Positions 37,490 to 47,730 of a stretch of 64,000 nt of DNA are shown here, one piece after another. How positions within the stretch are numbered: the stretch's first letter is position 1; each line of letters starts with the position of its first letter. This DNA is from Coemansia sp. RSA 1804 (lineage: Eukaryota > Kickxellomycota > Kickxellomycetes > Kickxellales > Kickxellaceae), in NCBI GenBank assembly GCA_027578815.1, contig JANBTH010000004.1, positions 1 through 64,000 of the forward strand. Direction: 5' to 3'. Below the pieces are notes generated by a model, which did no database searches, had not been told where the DNA came from, and saw only the letters and a program-made list of their open reading frames with translations. Made by a program: the position numbers and the translations under genes.

Positions 37490-37955
37490 TAGTAGCAGTG
37501 AACATTGTTGCCTTTGGGAGGGAGATGTGATTTCCCGCGGCCTGCGTGGGATCGCCAGGGTCTCCTCCTGTTTTTTCTTACATCATCTCCTCAGCGAAGG
37601 AGGCTAATGACGGAATGACCACCACCAGATGATCCAGGAGATTGGCTGTGACCATTCTGGTTGGCGGCGGCGGCGGCGGCGGCAGCAGTGGCTTGTGTTC
37701 ACATGTGGGCCTTCTCCTTCTCCTCTTTGTCGGTGTTTGTAAAGAGGGAGAAAAAGCCCTTCGTCATTCCTCTTCCCTCCACTCCCTCTCCCCCCCCTTT
37801 GCTTTCTTCTCTTCTGCCATCCATTCTTCAGTTGGCCACCTTCTGTCTACCATCCTTCTCATATACCACGGATAATATAGCGAATAGTACAGCTGAGCAC
37901 AACCCACCCACGCTCTAATCTTCATCTCCATCTCCATTGTCTGGTTCTGCCAGTC
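37490..37955. promoter_or_regulatory. Spacer with GGC microsatellite and pyrimidine-rich leader
   Basis: A (GGC)n run lies at about 37662-37682. C/T-rich sequence follows (about 37770-37860), typical of a fungal promoter or leader for the next gene. No gene was seen. Confidence 0.4.
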
Positions 37956-38723
37956 ATGAAGCTCATAGGTTGTCTGCCTGCGTCGCTGGCTGTAGCTGTC
38001 GCTTTCCTGGCTGCAGCCGCCGGCGTCAGCGCCAGGAAGCAGCAGCCTCTGGCAGCGCACGACGAGTACAAACTCAACGACGAGATACAGATAGAGTGCA
38101 TCCAGACAAACGACGCCGGCGGCCGCGCATCGACGGAGAAGAGCGCAAAGTATCTGACACCCACATGCATGGAAACGCGCAAGCCGCTTCACGTGGTGTA
38201 CGGCTACGATGGGCCAATCCAGTGCTCAGTAAGCAACGACGACCCGTTCCACCGCACAATGCAGCACAGCATCGCTTTTGACACGCCCATGCAGTGTCGC
38301 ATAGCACGCAACAAGATGGCATCACCCAAACATCTGCTCCTGCCAGTCCGCGTGGAAGGCAATGCCAGAAGAGTTGCCGGCAGCTTTAACGCCGTGCTCC
38401 ATGCGCAGAACGGCAATCTGATTGCAGCAGCACTGTATCCGGTCGCCGACCACGCGCTTCCGCAGGCCGTTGCTGGGGTCTCGACCATCCAGATCTGGCA
38501 GAAGTGGTACGAGGGCGCCGGTCTGTCAACGCTGATGGCCACCCGGCGCCACGAAGACGAGTTCATCATCCAGCCCATCGTTGCTCTGATGTTCTGCGTC
38601 CTTACTGCCTGTGTTGTCTATGTTGCTGGCCGTGTCTATGTCGAGAGCTCAGTTATTCCGCGTGCCGTACAGCGCCATTTGGCTGAGAATGGTGCAGTGT
38701 CCGAATCTAAAAAGTCCCAATAG
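37956..38723 (+). CDS. Type I membrane protein, unknown function
   Basis: A 255-aa protein. A signal peptide covers residues 1 to about 26 (Ala/Val-rich core ending GVSA|RKQ). The luminal part holds four cysteines (48, 71, 90, 114), enough for two disulfides, then a beta-rich section to about 180. A single transmembrane helix spans about 205-227 (IVALMFCVLTACVVYVAG), followed by a 28-residue cytosolic tail ending ESKKSQ. A lysine near position -3/-4 hints at ER retrieval but is not a canonical KKXX. I do not recognise the family. An ER or secretory-pathway role is inference from topology. Confidence 0.7.
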   Translation: MKLIGCLPASLAVAVAFLAAAAGVSARKQQPLAAHDEYKLNDEIQIECIQTNDAGGRASTEKSAKYLTPTCMETRKPLHVVYGYDGPIQCSVSNDDPFHRTMQHSIAFDTPMQCRIARNKMASPKHLLLPVRVEGNARRVAGSFNAVLHAQNGNLIAAALYPVADHALPQAVAGVSTIQIWQKWYEGAGLSTLMATRRHEDEFIIQPIVALMFCVLTACVVYVAGRVYVESSVIPRAVQRHLAENGAVSESKKSQ

Positions 38724-39658
38724 CACCCCCACGCCCCAATTTCCCCTGTTTCTCTTTTCATTCCTCATTGTGTTTAAGAAAGCATCAATATCAAAATGTG
38801 CAGTTGATGACAAAGTCTTTTACTTTGTTTACACTCTGCAGTTAGTTGCGTAAAATCCAAAATGATCAACTTGTTTTTCTGCAAGCTAAAGGAGGTTCCT
38901 CAGTTGCTACCGCTTTTTCTTATTATTATTGTATCATGAAATCACTGTAACATCACCACTACTTGTTTTTATTTTATTTCCCCCGAACTCCCAACGTTGA
39001 GAATCATTGGCTGTTTTAATAATAAACACTAAAAGTTCTAGTTAGTTTATTTTCTTTCTGGCTTTAGGTTGTTGTTCATAGTGGTGCTCCATTTTATTTA
39101 AACATAATCACATAGATTTTTTATTATTTAATAATTTCTCACGTAATTTTTTTTTTTTGGATAAGGAAAGTGGAAAAATGAAAATGATTGAAACTCATAA
39201 AAAAATGAAAAGCTAGCGACATGGGCAGTTGGATGAATGGGTGGCAACTTCCTCAAATGTGTAGAATACACCTAGGCAGTCCTGACATACCCAGCCGTTG
39301 TTGGACTGCATTGTGCGGAAATACTGAATGTGTCGTCTCACCGCCATTATTAGCTAGTTCCTTGTTTTATATAGTCGTGCTTGTAATGCAAAAAACGTTT
39401 ATATCGTTAATAAGGATAAAGGCCTTTATCTTTTATTTATATTTTTATGTGAAATGTTGAAAGTTAAAAGAAAGAAAAAATTGATGGTTGTCGATTTAAA
39501 AAAGTGGTGCTTTTTTGGGATTTGTTTGGATGTAGAACTATTTAAGAGAAAAAAGAGGTGGAAAGAAAAAGGAGACCAGTGTCGGAATGGTGTCTATTTA
39601 TTACAATTGCCTGAAAGTAATAGAAAACAAACAAACAAGCAAAAATCCAACTAACCAT

Positions 39659-39735
39659 CTAACTAGAATAAACACTACGTATTAGTGACACCCGGGCTCC
39701 TTTTTCAAGCAACTGCTCGGTAATATGCGCGCAAG
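39659..39735 (-). pseudogene. Possible relic of a Rossmann-type dehydrogenase (or ankyrin) segment
   Basis: On the minus strand one frame reads AHITEQLLEKGARVSLIRS and then stops. The run HI.EQLLEKG..V...RS is like the first helix and second strand of NAD(P)-dependent epimerase/dehydratase proteins (Gre2-like). An ankyrin helix (LLLEKGA.V) would look similar. Nothing recognisable flanks it, so it is either a small relic or chance. Confidence 0.2.
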
Positions 39736-40518
39736 ACGAATGTAAAATAAAAAGAGAACTAACAATCATGCATAAAACATTCCTACATTCGCATGGCGGC
39801 CAAATGATGGTGATGAATGGCTGTTAACAAGTCAATTTTACATCTTGGGGTTCCCCTATTTCATTTTTATCACCATCCTTCCCCCTCCTCCCCCCTCCTC
39901 TTCTTTATTCTCCACCATGTAATAACGAGTTTAGAGTAAGTGGAAAAAAACGGGGACACGAACACGCAAATATATAGCTCATTGGATTCATTGTTCCTTC
40001 TTTACGGATGAAATCTCAAAAAAATATGAAACCTGAAGAGTGACAAAAATAAAATATTCCTCCTTTCTTACACTCAGGGTCTAGCATTTTTTGATTTCTA
40101 TCCTCCCCCATCCCCCACCACAGACAACTATCACAACAACCTCAACATAAATTTCTATTTAGCCTCATCCTTCAACAATTAGAAAAAGGAAAACCCAGAT
40201 TCGTGAATAATGTCAGGAATTTCTCCTTTTTCCTTTTCTGATATTGTCATCCACTAGAGTAAAAAATGTGCAGCTAGGGACAATGTCTTATCCCAACTAA
40301 ATAGGAAAAAGGAGCCTGTTCCATTATTATGAAACAAATTAAAACGAAAAAGAAGACATTGGGATACATGTTATTTTCAACGCAGGAAAAGCAATAACAA
40401 GAATAAGGACAAAAAACTGAGCACATGTTTTGCTACATTAAAGCAGCCATGTATATCAATGTGTCATGTCTTTTTTCTCTCTCTTTCTCGTTGTCATTGC
40501 CGTCGTTGCTGATGACAG

Positions 40519-40520
40519 CG

Positions 40521-40579
<59 letters not shown>

Positions 40580-40580
40580 G
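40519..40580. repeat. (TTG)20 microsatellite
   Basis: About twenty uninterrupted TTG (CAA) units in a non-coding AT-rich spacer. Confidence 0.95.
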
Positions 40581-40719
40581 CTTTGATTGACAAATTACAA
40601 GCGCATGCTACTCATTTTTACTCCTTCTTCCCAATTTCTGTAAAAAATAAAACAAAACAAACTCAAGGATAATAATGAATAAATAAATAAATAAAGCAAA
40701 TGAAGGCTATACTACATGT

Positions 40720-41097
40720 CTAGACAATGCCTGCCGCCACCAAAACACCAGCTGCCAAAACACCACCCAGCATTGATCCTTGTAGTTTGTTAATGCTGTA
40801 ACCAGCCATGGCACCCGAAGAAGTGTCTTCCTTTTGTCCTTCCGCTTCATCCGCGCTATCTGCTGAATCGCTCCCTTCGACATTGCTGACATTCACTAGG
40901 TCACCATATTCGTCAGATTCGCCACTGTCATCTTCACAGTCGGAAAGCTCCTCGGTGTTTGTCACTGTTATAACTATAGTGCATCCGCCTGCATCGTCTA
41001 CCGGTTCTAGGCTTGAATCGCTAGTATCCTGTGACTTTACGCCCGCAATGCAAAAGACCAATAGAGTTGCTATCTTCAACACCGTGAGTACCTGCAT
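40720..41097 (-). CDS. Small acidic GPI-anchored surface protein (predicted)
   Basis: A 125-aa protein from the ATG at 41097. A signal peptide (MQVLTVLKIATLLVFCIAGV, then KSQ) is followed by a short strand with Cys (GCTIVITVTNT), then a strongly acidic Ser/Asp/Glu-rich stretch. The C-terminus is an uncharged hydrophobic helix (GSMLGGVLAAGVLVAAGIV) after small residues, the pattern of a GPI attachment signal. A cell-wall or plasma-membrane location is inferred. The frame is open upstream to 41289, but that segment is AT-rich and hydrophobic, so I prefer 41097. No homologous family recognised. Confidence 0.65.
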   Translation of the reverse strand: MQVLTVLKIATLLVFCIAGVKSQDTSDSSLEPVDDAGGCTIVITVTNTEELSDCEDDSGESDEYGDLVNVSNVEGSDSADSADEAEGQKEDTSSGAMAGYSINKLQGSMLGGVLAAGVLVAAGIV

Positions 41098-41637
41098 CCT
41101 ATCTTTCTCTGTCTTTTTGTATCTTGTTTTTTTGCTGTTGTGATAATGGGTACTTTTATAATTCAATGCAATATTGTAGTAGTGTAATAATGTGATGCAG
41201 AGTAAAATAAGTACATATAAAAGTTGATAATGAAGCAAAATACAAAAGGTAGAAGAAATAAAAAACCGATGATGGAAAATCTTTATCAAAAATTTACAAA
41301 ACCGAAAAAACAGGAGATCTTTTATACATTCATCTCAGACATGCTTTTATTTACAAAGGAAAAAAGACCAAAAAAGCACATAATAAAAACAAAAAGACCG
41401 GATCCCACATCCTTCTAGAAAAAAAACAAAAAAAACTTGTTTCTTTCTACAGACTGGCAATTGTACAGCAGGATTCCCTCACATCAACGTCGTTGCGTAA
41501 AAAAAAAAGAAATATAAAACCAAAATATTTCATAATGTGTAAAAAAGGCGAGCAAGGCAAAAAGAATGAGATAAAGCCCTTTTTCACAAAAATGAAGTTG
41601 TAAAGAAAATGGAAAGAAAGAAAAAGCGCTCAAGCCG
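41098..41637. other. AT-rich spacer
   Basis: It holds the promoter of the GPI-type gene and the 3' region of Aquarius. A-rich, no gene seen. Confidence 0.5.
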
Positions 41638-44600
41638 TCATTCAGAGTCAGAGGCTGATGCGTCAGAAGAATCATACTGTAAACGACGATTGTCCAAGGC
41701 CACAACAGCCTCCTCTATCATCTTGTAAACCAATTTACCCATATGTTCAACATCCCGAATGACAATGCATCCATTGTCGTGCTCCGAGCGATCCTCCTCT
41801 TGCTGCTGCTGCTGCTGTTCCTGTTCCTTGCCATATTGCTCGCCATTGGGTCTTAGCTTCAGGCAATCGCTGTTAGCCAAAAGCAGCCTCATCGGGTGCT
41901 GGAGCTCAAAGCATGTTTCAAACAGCTGGCGCCTACCAAACACATAGAGCCCCAGCCGTGCGCGCGACAAGGCCACAGTCAGCCGACGCAGGTCGCGCAG
42001 ATGTCCAACGCTCTTGGTGCGCACAAGCGACAGCAGCACATAGTCTCTCTGCTGGCCCTGGAACTGGTCGACTGTAGAAAGCGCCCCAGGCAGTCCAAAG
42101 AGCGCATCAAGCATGTCGCTGCCTGTGCACCGCCGCTCCAGAACATCGCGCAGCAGCGCACGCTGTCCGTTGTATGTGGTTAGAATAGCAATTCGGGAGG
42201 CCGGATACCCCAGCAGTCGCATGTACTGGTAGACCGCCACAACATACTCGGCCTCGCCGAGATTCTGGTAGTAGTACCGCGTAGGCGCAGACTCGCCGCC
42301 TCGGCTGCCAAAGTCAGCAACATTGACAAACTGGAAGGTGTTCTGGAACCCGGTGTTTGGCAGCGCAAAAGGCCCAGCACCCACCAGGGCTTCCAAATCG
42401 CCAAGCGCCGTGTATCGGTAGCGGTACAGGTCTGCAATTTCGGGACGCGCGCGCGCCTGCTTGTTCAGCTCGGTATACGGAACACCAAGCCGCACAAGCC
42501 GCGCAAACATGCTCTGCTCCATGTTTGCATACGCCCGCAAGCCAGAGTTCTTGACAACTGGAGGAAGCTGGTTGTGGTCGCCAATCATCACAAGCCGCTT
42601 GAGTCTGCTGCTATTATGGCTACTACTTGCGTCCACTGCACTGCTGGGCGGCTGGAGCACAAGCGGTATAAATGTCTCAACATCCAGGATCTGTGCTGCT
42701 TCCTCCAGCACAACCGTGTCGTATCTGAACCCAAGCGCTACAAGCTCCTTGCGCTTCAGCGCCGCATGCGTACAGGTCATGGCCACAATGCGCGCCTGGT
42801 TTGTCAGCAGATAGTTGCTTCGGTCGGTGCTGCTCCGCAAGAGCTCAAACGGCTGGATGTCGGCAAGCTCGTCAAAGATGACCTCAATATATCTAAAGCA
42901 ACCGGCTGCTACTTCCAGCAGATCTGACGCCGCTGAAGACGCCGCATCCGCTGCGGCTCCAAAAACAGAATGCCCAAGCGCGTTCTCAAAGAACAGCGCA
43001 AATGGAAATCCGTCCACCACAAACCGACCAGCATCTGCTGCATTCTGGTCTACTTGCGCAAGTGCCTTGCGATAGAAGGCCTCCCAGCGCAGCTTGACCT
43101 GAGTGATAAAGAACAAGTGGGCGTTGTCGCATGTGTATCCGTAGTCCCCGCGCACATCCATGGATTCGGCAAGCCGCTGCACCTCAGCAAGCAACTCGAG
43201 CCGCCTCTCCAGGAACGATTCAACACGACCAGCCTTCGAGTACCGCTCCTCAGCATCCAGCTCCCCCTCACCGTGTCCGAGACGCAAAAGATGGCGTGGC
43301 TCAATGTTCAGCGCAATGATCTTCTCGAACAACTGGTTCAGCGCCTGGTTCGAGTGCGTGACTAGCAGGATCTTCTGCGCTGGGTGGGCGTGGTACAGGT
43401 TTGCAATAATCTGCACTGCCACGTCGGTCTTTCCAGTGCCAGGCGGACCGACGATCAGCGACAGCCCGGGCAGGCATGCGGATCGGATGGCCGCGACCTG
43501 AGCCGATGTAAACCGAATCGTGTTCTGACGCGGACGACGCAGCTCAATCGGCCCTAGATTGACTGGCGGCTCGCTGGTCACACGCACCACACCATCAGAA
43601 TCAACTGGAAGCTCCACAATGCACGGCTTTGCAAACACGCCGCCTTCGATCTCCAGTACGTTCCCGTCTCCCAGACACTCGCGCAAATGGCCTTCATCCA
43701 AAAATGTATCTCCCAGATTGATGCGCACAGACTTGTGCCCGCTGCTCGTGGCTCTGGCACACGCCTGCTGCATTGCAGTTGCCCTTTTTGGATCGCCATA
43801 GCCAAGAAACGTGGACGTCAGCCAGTCGGGCAGAATCGCAGCCGACGATGGGCCTGTGGTCATCATTAGGTCGCGGATCGTTTCTAGAACAGCCTTGAAG
43901 TTGTTCTCCTGCGGCCGCCGCCGCATTGCCACATTTAGCGCCGCATAGACATCATCGCCTCCGCTGCGCATGTCTTCGTAATACTGATGCGTGTCCATGA
44001 AAACACGTATGTTCAGCATCCGGCTGTCATGGCTCTGTTGTTGTTGTTGTTGTTGTTGCTGCTGCTGTTCGTCAATAGGCTTTCCCTTGCTGTCCAGCCG
44101 ACATTCAACCTCGCACCCACGGGCGCCTTGGATGCAGCAAAGTACATCGCCATCTGTCACAGTCGATCCACCATTAGCAGCAGGTGCCGCACTAACTGCC
44201 AGAAGGATCAGCACATCGCGCGGCCTTATATCAGTCAGCCACTCTCGCCGAATCGATTCTGTAAACGTGCTCAAGTCAATTGATATATCTGCCCGCACAC
44301 GAGAGGGCGCCTGTTCGCCTAATCTTGGTCTTTGCACATCCACAATCGAGTACGATGCCATAGGCACTGCCATCCGCGCCCACCCGTCAAAATGCGTGTT
44401 GCTGGTACTGGTACTGTTGTCCCCTTTGCCAGCTCCACCGCCCACAGTCATATCCGTAGACTCGTCGTATGTGAGCCGTGGCTGCAGTCTGCGCACAGCA
44501 TCAATGACGTTTTCCCTGATCTCAAAGGTGCTCTCCAGACAAAAAAGCTCAAAGCACCGCATCAAGTAGTCGTGGTGACTGAGGAACTGTAGGTTAAGCT

Positions 44601-46308
44601 TGGGAACCGGAAGCGTCGGATAGCAGATGTTCGCACATTCACTGCCAGCTTCATCTTTGTAGGAAACAGAGTAGGGCAATCGCGAATACTGATCGGTTTC
44701 AACTACCAAGCGGTCAAGAAGATCCCTTTCGGTCGGGTACAGCGATATCGAGCGCACCTGGACGGCCACCGTGGCGCGTCGCATATACCGCTGCACAAAG
44801 CAGTCAATTATGTACGGCTTCGTGTATCTGCCATCCACGACCAGATCAGCACCACCACCACCACACGCTGCTGATGATTCAACTATCGATTTTGTACGTA
44901 TTCCGACCATGTGTGCCAGTCTGAGAAGGGAATCATAGTCCAATGATCCAAGTGAGGTTCTCAGCATTGATGGGTCTTCACTGATCTTTGCGACGCTCGA
45001 CAACGCCAGCGGCTCAAGCGTGTCGGCAAACTCTCGAAACGCCACGAGTTGAAGCTCTTGTACAATCCGGTAATGTGTTTCCTTGGCATCTATCTCAGAA
45101 ACGGCCTCGCCTGTAACGTCTCTTACTTGGAAGTACACTCGGTCGCGGAGCTGATCGACCAGCCGAGTGAACACGCCGTGGCCAGTGTTGGTGCCGAACT
45201 CTTCCTTTTTATCATTATCATTATCCTCATTCTTATTCTTGGTCGTACTTTTGGTCTGGTACCATGGCGACCGCTCGCACAAGCCAACCACCTGGTAATC
45301 GACAAGCAACAGGTTAACATACCGCCGCGTCGGCAGCTGTGAGTCAAGATCGATAAGGAACTCCAGGAACTTGATGCAGTAGTTCAGAGTGACATTACTC
45401 CCGTTCTCCCTCAAAGCACCGCTGAGGAAATCACGAATCAGCAGGGGCAAGTAATCGCGGTCTCTTTGGTTCCTAGCCGCCTCTTCCTGCGTAGTCTTTT
45501 TGCCAGCCACACACTTTTTGCTCATATGTTTCCAGAGCTTTTGTAGCTGCGGCGTTCGTCTAAACATTACATCCACAACCTTCTTGGTATCGTCGATATG
45601 ATGCCATAGTAGCAGCGATGTCAGCGGCATGCATGCCTCACGCACTACTGGTGTTTCCAGACTGGAAAAACATGATATAAGGAACTGGACCACAAGCGAG
45701 CGAGCGAGAGTCGACGGCTCCTTTGCATCGCTTTGTATGCTTCTTGTCGAAAACGCGACAACGTCATCAAACAGCTTTGCAAACCCAACGCATTTGCCCT
45801 GAGATGATTGCTCAGCTATGAGAGCCCAAGCAGCACCAGACAGTCCCTGGATATACTTTTCGTTCAACATCAGCAGGATCGAGATCAACAGGGCATCAGT
45901 GGGCGTGTCTGACTTGTAGTTAGGCCAGAGATACAACTCAAAGTACTGCAGTCTCTCGAGGGTTTGCAACGTCGTGCGCGAGTACCCGTTGCCAACAATA
46001 TGCTTCTCCAGAATAGTTGTAACGGTAGCTTCCGACCAGTCGGGATGCTCATTAAGCCAGTACTTTTTGGCTATAGCCTCGATCCCTTTGTTAGTAAGAC
46101 CGCTGTCATCATCATCTCTGTTACCGCCATTGGTCTGCTCTCCATCCTTTGCTGGTCTGCTCGACGAGTATTCCATTCTGTCATCTATATCGTTTGTCAC
46201 CACAGAACGCGCAGGGACTGCATTACTCTTTCTACTGCCTGCGTTTCGACCAGTCCGATTGGATCCGGCCCGCTTTGTCTGTCCTCCTCTTCTCGTCCTT
46301 GGCGGCAT
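41638..46308 (-). CDS. AQR: Intron-binding helicase Aquarius (IBP160/Cwf11)
   Basis: A 1556-aa protein, near the 1485 of human AQR. Aquarius is an SF1 helicase that joins the spliceosome upstream of the branch point and couples splicing to snoRNP and exon-junction assembly. The N-terminal ARM-like helical part (about 70-480) leads into beta-barrel and pointer regions. The helicase begins with Walker A GPPGTGKT at 954-961, then motif Ia TLLVTHSNQALNQLFEK-like sequence (written LLVTHSNQALNQLFEK), motif II LEEAAQ, motif III GDHNQLPPVVK, and motifs V/VI STVDQFQGQQRDY and TVALSRAR. A polyglutamine run (44032-44072) and a second near 41800-41825 mark unstructured insertions. A CACGTGAC element lies about 250 bases upstream. 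An AQR gene in a genome with few introns is notable. Confidence 0.92.
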   Translation of the reverse strand: MPPRTRRGGQTKRAGSNRTGRNAGSRKSNAVPARSVVTNDIDDRMEYSSSRPAKDGEQTNGGNRDDDDSGLTNKGIEAIAKKYWLNEHPDWSEATVTTILEKHIVGNGYSRTTLQTLERLQYFELYLWPNYKSDTPTDALLISILLMLNEKYIQGLSGAAWALIAEQSSQGKCVGFAKLFDDVVAFSTRSIQSDAKEPSTLARSLVVQFLISCFSSLETPVVREACMPLTSLLLWHHIDDTKKVVDVMFRRTPQLQKLWKHMSKKCVAGKKTTQEEAARNQRDRDYLPLLIRDFLSGALRENGSNVTLNYCIKFLEFLIDLDSQLPTRRYVNLLLVDYQVVGLCERSPWYQTKSTTKNKNEDNDNDKKEEFGTNTGHGVFTRLVDQLRDRVYFQVRDVTGEAVSEIDAKETHYRIVQELQLVAFREFADTLEPLALSSVAKISEDPSMLRTSLGSLDYDSLLRLAHMVGIRTKSIVESSAACGGGGADLVVDGRYTKPYIIDCFVQRYMRRATVAVQVRSISLYPTERDLLDRLVVETDQYSRLPYSVSYKDEAGSECANICYPTLPVPKLNLQFLSHHDYLMRCFELFCLESTFEIRENVIDAVRRLQPRLTYDESTDMTVGGGAGKGDNSTSTSNTHFDGWARMAVPMASYSIVDVQRPRLGEQAPSRVRADISIDLSTFTESIRREWLTDIRPRDVLILLAVSAAPAANGGSTVTDGDVLCCIQGARGCEVECRLDSKGKPIDEQQQQQQQQQQQSHDSRMLNIRVFMDTHQYYEDMRSGGDDVYAALNVAMRRRPQENNFKAVLETIRDLMMTTGPSSAAILPDWLTSTFLGYGDPKRATAMQQACARATSSGHKSVRINLGDTFLDEGHLRECLGDGNVLEIEGGVFAKPCIVELPVDSDGVVRVTSEPPVNLGPIELRRPRQNTIRFTSAQVAAIRSACLPGLSLIVGPPGTGKTDVAVQIIANLYHAHPAQKILLVTHSNQALNQLFEKIIALNIEPRHLLRLGHGEGELDAEERYSKAGRVESFLERRLELLAEVQRLAESMDVRGDYGYTCDNAHLFFITQVKLRWEAFYRKALAQVDQNAADAGRFVVDGFPFALFFENALGHSVFGAAADAASSAASDLLEVAAGCFRYIEVIFDELADIQPFELLRSSTDRSNYLLTNQARIVAMTCTHAALKRKELVALGFRYDTVVLEEAAQILDVETFIPLVLQPPSSAVDASSSHNSSRLKRLVMIGDHNQLPPVVKNSGLRAYANMEQSMFARLVRLGVPYTELNKQARARPEIADLYRYRYTALGDLEALVGAGPFALPNTGFQNTFQFVNVADFGSRGGESAPTRYYYQNLGEAEYVVAVYQYMRLLGYPASRIAILTTYNGQRALLRDVLERRCTGSDMLDALFGLPGALSTVDQFQGQQRDYVLLSLVRTKSVGHLRDLRRLTVALSRARLGLYVFGRRQLFETCFELQHPMRLLLANSDCLKLRPNGEQYGKEQEQQQQQQEEDRSEHDNGCIVIRDVEHMGKLVYKMIEEAVVALDNRRLQYDSSDASASDSE

Positions 46309-46614
46309 GTCTCGTCGTGTGTATAATGCTAGTAGTAGAAATAAACGATTAGTTTCAAGACGATAACAAAATATATGCTATGGATATTTTGCTTCAAAAA
46401 AGGAAAGAAAAGCTAATGCAAAGTAAAGAAACAAACATAACCCCGCTCTCAACAAAAACTCGCTATCAGGGTAAAAAAAAAAGAAACCACGCTTAAACCA
46501 ATCCCACTCGTCTTCATCACAGAAATATACGCACAGTTAGGGCAGAAAGTAGTCCCATCCCACGTGACAGACAAAAGCTAATCAGCCAGAGCAGAAAAGT
46601 GGAAACAAGCGGGG
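46309..46614. other. AQR promoter and RSC9-like 3' end
   Basis: A 306-base AT-rich spacer with an E-box near its right edge (listed separately). No gene was seen. Confidence 0.5.
46561..46566. promoter_or_regulatory. CACGTGAC E-box upstream of AQR
   Basis: CCCACGTGACA-type context, about 253 bases before the AQR ATG. Confidence 0.35.
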
Positions 46615-47690
46615 TTATGTAGAAGACGACGACGAAGAGGAAGAGGAATGAGGAGAAGGCTGGCTCACGACTGCCAACAGCCGCGAAGCATAAGGAGCAA
46701 CAATTGTGTTCTGCGCAGCCACATAGGCGACGCGCTCGAGGACCTCGTCGGCGCAACGCCAGATCCGGATGCGATCCTGAATGCCCCGACTGCCGGTCCT
46801 CCGGTCAGCCCACTTCTGCAGCTGCTCAACCATGCCAACGCCCTGCAGAACAAGCCGCATCACCTGCTGTTGGGCCTTTTGATCCGACTGCGGAACAGTG
46901 CCACCGCTGAACAAGGGAGAAATCCGACTAAGTGCACTGGTCTTCTCGTCGCGTATCTGGTTCGCCAAACGCACCATATCAGGATCCGAGACCGTGTCGG
47001 CCGCTGAAGCGTTATTATTACTGGTGTTGTTGCTATTGCTGTTATCTGGAGAGTGTCCATCTTTGGACTTTATCTCTCCTTCTTTCTCCTTCTCGCTGGT
47101 CTTGTAGAATGGGCCGTGGATAAGCACATGTCGCTGCAACCATCTCCTCACTGTTTCAACACTGTTACCCGCAGATGCACCGTCACCGCCCGATGGAGCG
47201 GCAGGAATGCGGTTGCAGTTGCGCCATCTGCACGCATCCGCACCGCTTACATGGTGAGCAACATGTTCCAGCGCCTGAGTCTCGCTCGTCAGTCTTTCGG
47301 AGCACCCATGCCAACTGCACACATTTGTATTGTCAGCACCCGCACCAGCAGCAGCGGCAGATGCTGATGAAGAGGAAGGATCTTGGGTGCCAGAAGCCTG
47401 CTGTTTTTGTTGGTGATCAATGGGAACGGCGGGAATTGGAATTATGTGCTGGGTTTTGGATCGCAGATGCAAAGCTATAAGATGCTCGGAAGAAACCTGC
47501 TGCTGCTGTTGCTGCTGCTGCCTCTGCTGGCTGTTGGAGACAGACTGTATGGAAGCCTTTGGAAAAACAGCAGCTACAACGCGAACCATTTCGCCCAGCG
47601 TCAGTGCCCGCCCTATACGTGGAACCGTCTGGCCGTGTTTAGCAATCATATAGCGACCAAACAGATCGGTAAGAGTAACATATGAAGGCA

Positions 47691-47730
<40 letters not shown>

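Larger units (their letters stand above)
38724..40719. other. 2-kb AT-rich gene-poor region
   Basis: Very AT-rich, with poly-purine and poly-pyrimidine tracts (a C/T block near 39885-39905). The only structured items are a possible dehydrogenase relic (39659-39735) and a (TTG)n microsatellite (40519-40580). A 79-codon ORF from 39221 is not convincing. Confidence 0.5.

Noticed and set aside
39221..39460. A 79-codon ORF in the 39-kb spacer
   Set aside because: Second half is purely AT-driven hydrophobic; no domain or promoter seen.
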